The position numbers were made by a program, and so were the translations under genes. Below are positions 1-4,774 of a DNA stretch of 5,751 bases, piece after piece (the stretch's first letter is position 1; every line of letters starts with the position of its first letter). Under the pieces are notes generated by a model. That model had not been told where the DNA came from. It made no database searches and saw nothing but the letters and a program-made list of their open reading frames with translations. Source of the DNA: an uncultured Planctomycetota bacterium. GTDB lineage: Bacteria; Planctomycetota; Planctomycetia; Pirellulales; Thermoguttaceae. Location: assembly GCA_902797455.1 (NCBI GenBank), contig CADBTE010000173.1:1-5751 (forward strand), written 5' to 3'.

Positions 1-126
1 CCGGCCGCCGAGGACCCGCCTGCGGAAGCGCCGTCCAACGAACCGGCCGCCGAGGACCCGCCTGCGGAAGCGCCGTCCAACGAACCGGCCGCCGAGGACC
101 CGCCTGCGGAAGCGCCGTCCGATGAG
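1..126 (+). repeat. 42-bp tandem repeat, three copies in the window
   Basis: Copies lie at 1-42, 43-84 and 85-126. The first two are identical over all 42 bases. The third is identical for its first 36 bases and then has GATGAG where the others have AACGAA. The unit is 14 codons long, so copy-number changes keep the reading frame. The array touches the left edge, so it probably continues outside the window. Near identity, including third codon positions, points to recent expansion or ongoing homogenisation. Confidence 0.95.
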
Positions 127-150
127 GGCAACCAGCAGCCGGCAGCTTGA
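1..150 (+). CDS. C-terminal end of an unknown protein with a Pro/Ala/Glu-rich repeat tail (5' truncated by window)
   Basis: The frame starting at base 1 is open to a TGA at 148-150 and gives 49 residues. They are three copies of a 14-residue unit, PAAEDPPAEAPSNE, with the last copy ending SDE, followed by GNQQPAA and the stop. The composition (Pro, Ala, Glu, Asp) is that of a disordered acidic tail or linker; no domain is visible and I do not recognise the protein. This frame is preferred because the one difference between copies (AACGAA to GATGAG) reads as a conservative Asn-to-Asp change plus a silent Glu change, and because it stops 10 bp before the convergent uracil-DNA glycosylase gene. 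The 42-bp unit lacks stops in other frames too, so the frame is likely rather than certain. The start, total length and number of further repeat copies lie outside the window. Confidence 0.6.
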   Translation, partial: PAAEDPPAEAPSNEPAAEDPPAEAPSNEPAAEDPPAEAPSDEGNQQPAA

Positions 151-160
151 GAGAAAGGGC

Positions 161-1084
161 TTACGGAGAAACTTTCCGGCCCATGATTTGCAGGAGCAGT
201 TTGATATCCTCCCACGTCTGTCGTTTAGCCGCGGGATTGCGCAGGAGGTACGACGGGTGATAGGTGCAGATCACCTGAGCGCCCCGATACTCGTGCGCGC
301 GTCCGCGCAGCTTCCCTATCGATTCGGTCGTCCCGAGCAGGGACTGCGCGGCCGTGGCACCGAGGAGGCAAAGGTATTTTGGACGTATCACCCCCAGTGT
401 CGCGTCGAGAAAAGGACGGCAGAAGGCCGCTTCCTCATCAGTGGGACGTCGATTTTCCGGGGGGCGGCATCGGACGATATTGCAGATATAAACTTCGGAT
501 CGGGAGATGCGCATCCCCTTTTCGATGATGTCCGTCAGCAGCTGGCCGCTGCGCCCGACAAACGGAAGTCCCTGCGCGTCCTCGTCAGCCCCGGGGCCTT
601 CCCCCACAAAGACCAGCTCGGCGTTCGGGTTACCGCTTCCAAAGACTGTATTGGTCCGCCGCGGCGCTAAAATCGGGCAGCGTGTACAGCCTTGGACGAT
701 CTTCGCCAAAGCGAGGAGACACTCTTCGCGCTGGTCGGAAAGGGCAAGAGCGGCCGCAATTTTTGCCTGTGTGGCGGGGTCGGAGGGAACCGTCTGAGGG
801 GACTTCGGTTTCGGGGACATAGGGTGATCCGGCAGGATGAAAGTCGAATGGTTGGACTCGGCGGCTTCCGATCGTTGGCTTGCCGCAGGAGGAATGACGG
901 CCGAGGGCGAGTTGACAGGCGGCGCGACGCCGGTCTGGGGCTGGCTGATCGTCAAGAGGGTTTCCAGCTGCCCGGCTTCTTCCGGTGAGCAGGACCGGAG
1001 ACGGTCGATACCAGCGCTTTGAAGATCCTCAAGGCAGATACGCAGGGCATCCGACAAACGGATGTCGTGAACTGGTCTTTCCAT
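161..1084 (-). CDS. Uracil-DNA glycosylase, family 4 (4Fe-4S, UDGa type), with N-terminal extension
   Basis: Removes uracil from DNA to begin base excision repair of deaminated cytosine. With the ATG at 1084 the protein has 307 residues. The catalytic domain fills about residues 130-307. Four cysteines fit the family 4 iron-sulfur ligands: C133 and C136 (CTRC), then C206 and C222, 15 residues apart. Motif 1 is GEGPGADEDAQGLPFVG (161-177) and motif 2 is TYHPSYLLRNP (274-284) with the active-site His. The KRRIH insert typical of UdgX is absent; the matching stretch reads GKLRGR. Residues 1-45 look helical, and about 46-110 are Pro/Ser/Ala-rich and probably disordered; the classic thermophilic UDGa enzymes lack this extension. 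A TTG at 1123 would add 13 residues. I prefer the ATG because it has a weak GGAAAG element 9 nt upstream and the TTG has no well-placed site. The gene converges on the repeat-tailed gene (10-bp gap) and diverges from kdsB. Confidence 0.93.
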   Translation of the reverse strand: MERPVHDIRLSDALRICLEDLQSAGIDRLRSCSPEEAGQLETLLTISQPQTGVAPPVNSPSAVIPPAASQRSEAAESNHSTFILPDHPMSPKPKSPQTVPSDPATQAKIAAALALSDQREECLLALAKIVQGCTRCPILAPRRTNTVFGSGNPNAELVFVGEGPGADEDAQGLPFVGRSGQLLTDIIEKGMRISRSEVYICNIVRCRPPENRRPTDEEAAFCRPFLDATLGVIRPKYLCLLGATAAQSLLGTTESIGKLRGRAHEYRGAQVICTYHPSYLLRNPAAKRQTWEDIKLLLQIMGRKVSP

Positions 1085-1139
1085 AAAGAGAGACTTTCCG
1101 TAAATAATACCTGTAGGCGACAACCTCAGATTCTATCAA

Positions 1140-1176
1140 AAACCGGTTTCCGCCGGTAGGCCCCGCGATCCGCGGG
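1140..1176. other. Two adjacent small hairpins in the divergent UDG/kdsB intergenic region
   Basis: ACCGG (1142-1146) pairs with CCGGT (1153-1157). Its left arm lies in a perfect 10-bp palindrome, AAACCGGTTT, at 1140-1149. Next, CCCGCG (1162-1167) pairs with CGCGGG (1171-1176) around an ATC loop. A five-T run follows at 1183-1187, so on the plus strand the second hairpin looks like a weak terminator or attenuator upstream of kdsB. It could equally be an operator or chance pairing in GC-rich DNA. I found no convincing sigma70-type promoter for either gene here. Confidence 0.35.
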
Positions 1177-1225
1177 AAGCCGTTTTTGGAAATAAGCAAA
1201 CCACCTGACCGATTTCTAGGCAACG

Positions 1226-1987
1226 ATGGATCATTCTATCCCCGAAAGTGTCATCATTATTCCCGCACGACTCGCCTCGACCCGCCTGCCGAACAAGCTT
1301 TTGCTTGACGAGACGGGAAAGCCCCTGATTCAATACGCTTGGGAGTCGGCCTGCCGCAGCGCTCTTGCACGGCAGGTGATCATCGCCTGTGATCATGAAA
1401 AGATCTATGAGGCGGCCAAGCGCTTTGGCGCTGATGTCCGCTATACCGACCCGAACGCCGCGTGCGGCACCGATCGAATTGCCGAGGTCGCCGAAAAGCT
1501 CGAGGCCGAAATCATCGTCAACGTTCAGGGGGATGAGCCTCTTTTGGCCCCGGAGTCGATCGATCGGCTGATCCGACTTCTCGCCTCCGATCCGGCTGCC
1601 TCGATGGCGACGCTGGCTACCCCGATCCGCGAGGAGGCAATCCTCATGGATCCCGCCTGTGTCAAGGTGGTCTTTGACCGGCATGGCCGGGCTCTTTACT
1701 TCAGTCGAAGTCCGATTCCGTATCCTCGCGCCGGCGCGGCCGCCTCCCTGAACGCCCCCGAGCCGGTCTTCTTCCTCCACCTGGGGATCTACGCCTATCG
1801 GCGTGATTTTCTGCTGAGCTTTCGATCGATGCCGAAATCGACCATCGAGAAAACCGAATCCCTCGAGCAGCTTCGAGCGCTGGACAACGGCTGCGCGATT
1901 TTGGTCGGTGTGGTTCAGGAACGATCCGTCGGAATCGACACCCCGGAAGATTACCAGCGGTTTAAGGAGTATTGCCGGAAGGGCTAG
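1226..1987 (+). CDS. kdsB: 3-deoxy-manno-octulosonate cytidylyltransferase (CMP-Kdo synthetase)
   Basis: Activates Kdo with CTP to give CMP-Kdo and pyrophosphate in the cytoplasm, the step before Kdo transfer to lipid A in LPS biosynthesis. The 253 residues match the family's usual length of about 250. Visible family motifs, in order: the nucleotide-binding loop IIPARLASTRLPNK (11-24), CGTDRIAEV (80-88), VNVQGDEPL (99-107) with the metal-binding Asp, ALYFSRSPIPYPR (156-168), HLGIYAYRRDFL (185-196), ESLEQLRAL (211-219) and GIDTPEDY (236-243) with the second metal-site Asp. One departure is Asn23 where the E. coli enzyme has Gly (LPGK). The ATG at 1226 puts the PAR loop at the normal distance from the N-terminus; only a weak AGG lies upstream. 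The gene stands apart from its neighbours: 141 bp from the divergent UDG gene and 424 bp before top6B. No other Kdo or lipid A gene is in the window. Confidence 0.96.
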   Translation: MDHSIPESVIIIPARLASTRLPNKLLLDETGKPLIQYAWESACRSALARQVIIACDHEKIYEAAKRFGADVRYTDPNAACGTDRIAEVAEKLEAEIIVNVQGDEPLLAPESIDRLIRLLASDPAASMATLATPIREEAILMDPACVKVVFDRHGRALYFSRSPIPYPRAGAAASLNAPEPVFFLHLGIYAYRRDFLLSFRSMPKSTIEKTESLEQLRALDNGCAILVGVVQERSVGIDTPEDYQRFKEYCRKG

Positions 1988-2040
1988 ACAGGGAAGGGGA
2001 ATCAGATCAGGGGAAAAACAGCGGGGATCCCATACGTCTT

Positions 2041-2065
2041 TCGCGGCAGAATCATCTGTCCGCGA
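2041..2065. terminator. Hairpin downstream of kdsB, possible transcription end
   Basis: TCGCGGCAGA (2041-2050) pairs over 10 bp with TCTGTCCGCGA (2055-2065), with one bulged T at 2059 and an ATCA loop. It starts 53 bases after the kdsB stop. No T-run follows on either strand, so it is not a classical intrinsic terminator. It could be a 3'-end stabilising structure, a Rho-dependent end or a binding site. The pairing is directly visible; its role as an end is inference. Confidence 0.35.
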
Positions 2066-2209
2066 GAGGGCGGCGAGACGGGCGGACACCTGTCCTGGCC
2101 GGGAGTGTCTCGTCCCCACGCAAATGGTTGAACCTTCGGCGGAAAAACGCGGTTACCCCCGCCTTAGTGAGGATTATAGCACCGCTGTCCGTTAAAGTAA
2201 AGAAGAAAC

Positions 2210-2252
2210 GGCCGCACTGGTCTCCCATAGGGATATTTCGTGACCAGCGGCC
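2210..2252. other. Imperfect inverted repeat with nested inner hairpin upstream of top6B
   Basis: GGCCG (2210-2214) and CTGGTC (2217-2222), separated by a 2-base CA bulge, pair with GACCAGCGGCC (2242-2252), giving 11 base pairs. Immediately inside, TCCC (2223-2226) pairs with GGGA (2230-2233) around ATA. The result would be a branched fold with an unpaired TATTTCGT segment. No T-run follows. It ends 159 bases before the top6B start, so it could be a leader RNA element or part of a small RNA. No known riboswitch or ncRNA family is recognised. Confidence 0.35.
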
Positions 2253-2281
2253 CTGAGGCAAAGAGGCGGGCAAAAGAGCAC

Positions 2282-2295
2282 GTCGGTGCCCCGAC
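2282..2295. other. Short hairpin in the top6B upstream region
   Basis: GTCGG (2282-2286) pairs perfectly with CCGAC (2291-2295) around a TGCC loop, just before the AT-rich TTGTATAAAT stretch. It is short enough to occur by chance and is listed because it adjoins the only -10-like sequence in the gap. Confidence 0.2.
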
Positions 2296-2397
2296 CTTGT
2301 ATAAATCCCCTTTCTTCTGTACATTACCCGTTGAAAAAGGCGAAGAAGCCGTAAGAGGAATGGCTGGCAAGGTCCCGATGGGGCCTGTGATTAGGTT

Positions 2398-2404
2398 AGG
2401 AAGG
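2398..2404 (+). promoter_or_regulatory. Ribosome binding site of top6B
   Basis: AGGAAGG ends 7 nt before the ATG at 2412, a good Shine-Dalgarno match at normal spacing. It fixes this ATG as the start over downstream in-frame ATGs such as Met26. Confidence 0.75.
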
Positions 2405-2411
2405 TTCGTTC

Positions 2412-4442
2412 ATGAGTGAGACCCCATCCGATCGTACGATACCGGAATCGGAAAACGCGAAAGGCCGCCGTGCCAATGCCCTTAAAATGGCTGCCGACCA
2501 GAAGGAGATCTCTGTCAGTGAATTCTTCGCCAAAAACCGACATCTTCTCGGCTTCGACAACCCGCGCAAAGCACTCCTGACGACCGTCAAAGAGGCTGTC
2601 GACAATTCGCTCGACGCCTGTGAGGAAGGGGGAATTCTCCCAGAAATCTGGGTACGTGTCGAGATGACCGCACCGAACCGCTTTTCGGTCGGGGTTCAGG
2701 ACAACGGTCCCGGGATCGTCAAAAAGCAGATTCCGCTGATCTTTGGCAAGCTCTTATACGGATCCAAATTTCACCGTCTTCGAATGAGCCGCGGCCAGCA
2801 GGGGATCGGGATCAGTGCCGCCGGGATGTACGGCCTGCTCACGACGGGGAAACCGGTTCGGATCATCTCGAAGATCTCCCCGCGAAAGCCCGCGCACTAT
2901 TACGTGATCCGGATGGACACGAAACTCAACCGTCCCGTGATCCTTAACGGCGACGGTGATGGGATCGATATTCCGCCCAATGATATTGGCCGTCAGTTCA
3001 TCAGCGACAACCAGATCGAATGGATCGAAGTTCCCCACGGAACCCGGGTGACGATCGAGCTGGAGGCGAAATATCAGCGAGGCCGCGGAAGTGTCGACGA
3101 GTATCTCGAACAGACGGCTATCTCCAACCCACACGCCTGTTTTCACTACATTAACCCTGATGGCATCGAGATACTCTATCCTCGAACGCTCCAGGAGATT
3201 CCCCCGGAGCCGACCGAGATCAAGCCCCATCCCTACGGGATTGAGTTCGGGCGCCTTTTAGAGATGCTCCGCGACACAACGGCGCCAACGCTGCAAAAGT
3301 TCCTGACCGATTCGTTCTCGCGTGTCTCCAAACCGATTGCCAATACCCTGGCGGCCGGCGCCAAGCTTTCTCCCCGAATGGTTCCCTGTGAGGTGACTCG
3401 TTCCGAAGCCGAGGCCCTATTCCAAACGATCGCCGAAACGAAGATCCCCGCGCCGTCCACCGATTGCATCGTTCCGATTGGCGAGGGGAATATTCTCGCC
3501 GGGCTGCACAAGGTGGTTCCCGGGGAGTTTTTCGCCTCGGCGACACGGCCGCCCGCGGTCTATCGGGGGAATCCGTTCCAGGTTGAGGTGGGATTGGCCT
3601 ACGGCGGCGGCCCCGCCACCCAGAAAGTCACTCGTGAGATGCTGGCCGAACTTCTGCACGAAAGCGACGCGCGGACGATCCGGCAGTTTCTGACGACCTC
3701 GTTCGATGGGATCGGTGCCGATGGGGCCGATAAGCTGATCAAAAACGCGAAGATTCGTCCCCGCGTCTCTCCGGCGAAGATTTCGCCGAAAGAGTTCGAT
3801 GCCCTGGCCGAGTCGCTTCGGACGCTGAATCTCAACGAGGGGCAGACGATGAACATCTATCGTTACGCCAATCGTGTTCCGCTGCAGTTTCAGCCCGGCG
3901 CGTGCCTGATCACGCAGCAGGTAATGCAGATGAACTGGCGCCCTTATGGGCTGGCGCAGTCGCGCGGCCAGCTCCCCCGCGGGCCGGTCACCGTAATGGT
4001 CCATTTAGCCAGTGTCTGGGTTCCTTTCACCAGTGAGTCGAAAGAGGCGATCGCCGCCTACCCCGAAATTCAAAAGGAACTCCGTCTGGCGCTGCAGGCG
4101 GTCGGCCGCAAACTGGGGGTCTTCCTTAAACGCCGCGATCGTGTCAAGCAAGAGGGGGAACGCCGCAGTATCTTCCTCCGTTATCTCGGGGAGGTAGCCG
4201 ATGCTTTGGCTGATATCTCGGGGGAAGAACGAAGCGGAATTATGGATGACCTAGTCTCGGTGGCTAAGAAAAAGACTTCCGCCGCGGACATGAAGCTGGG
4301 GGAAGACGGCAAACCGATTGAGGAAGAGGGGATCGATTTTGGGGAGAACGTCCTCATTGTCAATTCCGACGAACTTTCTCCCCCGCTGACCCAGGTCGTT
4401 AGACCCTCTGCAGAACAGAAAAACGAATCGGCCGAATCTTAG
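2412..4442 (+). CDS. top6B: DNA topoisomerase VI subunit B (GHKL ATPase), with probable duplicated H2TH module
   Basis: ATPase subunit of the A2B2 type IIB topoisomerase, which passes one duplex through another to relax and decatenate DNA; cleavage is done by the Spo11-like A subunit. The protein has 676 residues; archaeal B subunits are usually about 500-620. Residues 1-30 are a polar leader. The GHKL domain (about 31-270) shows the N-box EAVDNSLDACEE (61-72; catalytic Glu61, Mg-binding Asn65), the G1 box DNGPGI (97-102) and the glycine-rich lid RGQQGIGISAAGMYG (127-141). An H2TH region follows (about 272-345). The transducer begins with PSTDCIVPIGEG (348-359) and TRPPAVYRGNPF (378-389) and resumes at YRYANRVPLQF (483-493). 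VPFTSESKEAI (537-547) carries the switch lysine, Lys544. Between these two parts, about 80 residues (400-479) repeat the H2TH region. Residues 604-676 form a charged tail. All ATPase residues checked are intact, so the gene looks functional. No top6A adjoins it. Confidence 0.96.
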   Translation: MSETPSDRTIPESENAKGRRANALKMAADQKEISVSEFFAKNRHLLGFDNPRKALLTTVKEAVDNSLDACEEGGILPEIWVRVEMTAPNRFSVGVQDNGPGIVKKQIPLIFGKLLYGSKFHRLRMSRGQQGIGISAAGMYGLLTTGKPVRIISKISPRKPAHYYVIRMDTKLNRPVILNGDGDGIDIPPNDIGRQFISDNQIEWIEVPHGTRVTIELEAKYQRGRGSVDEYLEQTAISNPHACFHYINPDGIEILYPRTLQEIPPEPTEIKPHPYGIEFGRLLEMLRDTTAPTLQKFLTDSFSRVSKPIANTLAAGAKLSPRMVPCEVTRSEAEALFQTIAETKIPAPSTDCIVPIGEGNILAGLHKVVPGEFFASATRPPAVYRGNPFQVEVGLAYGGGPATQKVTREMLAELLHESDARTIRQFLTTSFDGIGADGADKLIKNAKIRPRVSPAKISPKEFDALAESLRTLNLNEGQTMNIYRYANRVPLQFQPGACLITQQVMQMNWRPYGLAQSRGQLPRGPVTVMVHLASVWVPFTSESKEAIAAYPEIQKELRLALQAVGRKLGVFLKRRDRVKQEGERRSIFLRYLGEVADALADISGEERSGIMDDLVSVAKKKTSAADMKLGEDGKPIEEEGIDFGENVLIVNSDELSPPLTQVVRPSAEQKNESAES

Positions 4443-4457
4443 TCACGAACCGGTTTT

Positions 4458-4504
4458 CCTCGGCCCCCTTTCGCGGCGGTGAAAGACGTGCTGAGGGGGG
4501 CGAG
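4458..4504 (+). terminator. G/C-rich hairpin after top6B, possible terminator
   Basis: CTCGGCCCCC (4459-4468) can pair with GGGGGGCGAG (4495-4504), with one G/G mismatch. Alternatively CCTCGGC (4458-4464) pairs with GCTGAGG (4490-4496), with one wobble pair. Inside, CTTTC (4468-4472) pairs with GAAAG (4481-4485). It begins 15 bases after the top6B stop. No T-run follows directly, the next being at 4540-4545, so efficient intrinsic termination is uncertain. Confidence 0.4.
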
Positions 4505-4518
4505 CCATGACATAACCA

Positions 4519-4571
4519 TTAAAACCGCTAAACTTAAGCTTTTTTATCTAAAAAAAGCAGGTTGGTTTTAA
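4519..4571. repeat. AT-rich nested inverted repeats
   Basis: The outer arms TTAAAACC (4519-4526) and GGTTTTAA (4564-4571) are perfect reverse complements. Nested inside, GCTTTTTT (4538-4545) and AAAAAAGC (4551-4558) are perfect reverse complements around ATCTA. GGTTT (4564-4568) can instead pair with AAACC (4575-4579), so the right outer arm has two possible partners. Because of the T- and A-runs the element could act as a bidirectional terminator-like structure, a bent DNA segment or a protein-binding site upstream of the putative pilM promoter. Confidence 0.5.
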
Positions 4572-4579
4572 GACAAACC

Positions 4580-4607
4580 TTGTAAAGCACCGCGTAACAA
4601 GTAAAAT
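4580..4607 (+). promoter_or_regulatory. Candidate sigma70-like promoter for the pilM-like gene
   Basis: TTGTAA (4580-4585, 4 of 6 to TTGACA) is followed after 16 bases by TAAAAT (4602-4607, 5 of 6 to TATAAT). Transcription would begin near 4614, giving a leader of about 160 nt before the pilM-like ATG. It is the best match I found in this gap, but consensus matching is weak evidence in a planctomycete-like genome. Confidence 0.3.
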
Positions 4608-4624
4608 CGTAATCGTGGAGGTCT

Positions 4625-4687
4625 ATGCGCGGGAGATTTGTATCGACTTTTTATCTCACCCATTTTGGGGCAGATGCTTTCTCCTAA
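4625..4687 (+). CDS. Possible 20-residue leader ORF upstream of the pilM-like gene
   Basis: An ATG at 4625 opens a frame ending with TAA at 4685-4687 and encoding MRGRFVSTFYLTHFGADAFS. The strong Shine-Dalgarno match GGAGGT (4617-4622) lies just upstream, with tight spacing: the T is 2 nt from the ATG. The stop falls 16 bases before the perfect hairpin at 4704-4723, an order seen in leader-peptide attenuators. The peptide has no run of a single amino acid of the kind biosynthetic attenuators use, and no known family is recognised. An ORF this short can arise by chance; the ribosome site is the main support. Confidence 0.25.
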   Translation: MRGRFVSTFYLTHFGADAFS

Positions 4688-4703
4688 GAGCGGATATAGA
4701 CTG

Positions 4704-4723
4704 CTTAACCGTGAGCGGTTAAG
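4704..4723. promoter_or_regulatory. Perfect 8+8 bp palindrome in the pilM-like 5' region (operator or RNA hairpin)
   Basis: CTTAACCG (4704-4711) and CGGTTAAG (4716-4723) are exact reverse complements around TGAG. As DNA this is a typical size and symmetry for a dimeric regulator site; as RNA it is a stable tetraloop hairpin 51 nt before the pilM-like ATG. No T-run follows, so it is not an intrinsic terminator. No second copy was seen in the window. Confidence 0.5.
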
Positions 4724-4774
4724 GGTGAAATTCCAAGAATCAAAGGATCGCGCCGCGTCGACAGGAACGAACCT

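Larger units (their letters stand above)
1988..2411. other. 424-bp intergenic region between kdsB and top6B, no convincing gene
   Basis: Open frames here on both strands give arginine- and proline-rich translations with no recognisable motif or good ribosome binding site, so I call no gene. No tRNA-like fold is seen. The region does hold several inverted repeats (2041-2065, 2210-2252, 2282-2295 and a short GGTCCC/GGGGCC pairing at 2371-2385). An AT-rich stretch, TTGTATAAAT, at 2297-2306 could include a -10 element, but no matching -35 is visible. The gap probably holds the end of the kdsB transcript and the promoter and leader of top6B. Confidence 0.6.
4443..4774. other. 332-bp intergenic region between top6B and the pilM-like gene
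   Basis: Parts of this gap are clearly more AT-rich than the flanking genes. In order it contains a G/C hairpin (4458-4504), AT-rich nested inverted repeats (4519-4579), a possible promoter (4580-4607), a possible 20-codon ORF (4625-4687) and a perfect palindrome (4704-4723). No larger gene is supported. A minus-strand frame running from the pilM-like gene into this gap shows no motif and overlaps a clear gene. Confidence 0.7.

Noticed and set aside
1..126. The tandem repeat as a CRISPR array
   Set aside because: The copies are directly contiguous, with no unique spacers, and keep a codon-multiple length, which fits a coding repeat instead.
122..670. Plus-strand open frame of 182 codons opposite the uracil-DNA glycosylase gene
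   Set aside because: It overlaps the C-terminal half of the glycosylase on the other strand, including both catalytic motifs, and its arginine-rich product matches nothing I know.
1085..1123. TTG at 1123 as an upstream start for the uracil-DNA glycosylase
   Set aside because: It has no properly spaced ribosome site, and the 13 extra residues show nothing typical of the family; the ATG at 1084 is a simpler start.
1136..2119. Long minus-strand open frame covering kdsB
   Set aside because: It is antisense to an unmistakable kdsB gene, its translation has no recognisable motif, and it is explained by codon bias in GC-rich DNA.
2052..2324. Minus-strand 90-codon open frame in the kdsB-top6B gap
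   Set aside because: It has an arginine-rich, low-information translation, no good ribosome site and no motif, and it overlaps the inverted repeats.
2360..2419. 19-codon ORF (MAGKVPMGPVIRLGRFVHE) overlapping the top6B start, a possible coupling ORF
   Set aside because: Its only Shine-Dalgarno-like sequence (AGGA) abuts the ATG with no spacing, so initiation is unlikely.
3417..4004. Minus-strand 195-codon open frame inside top6B
   Set aside because: It lies wholly antisense to conserved top6B domains and is best explained as a shadow of that gene.
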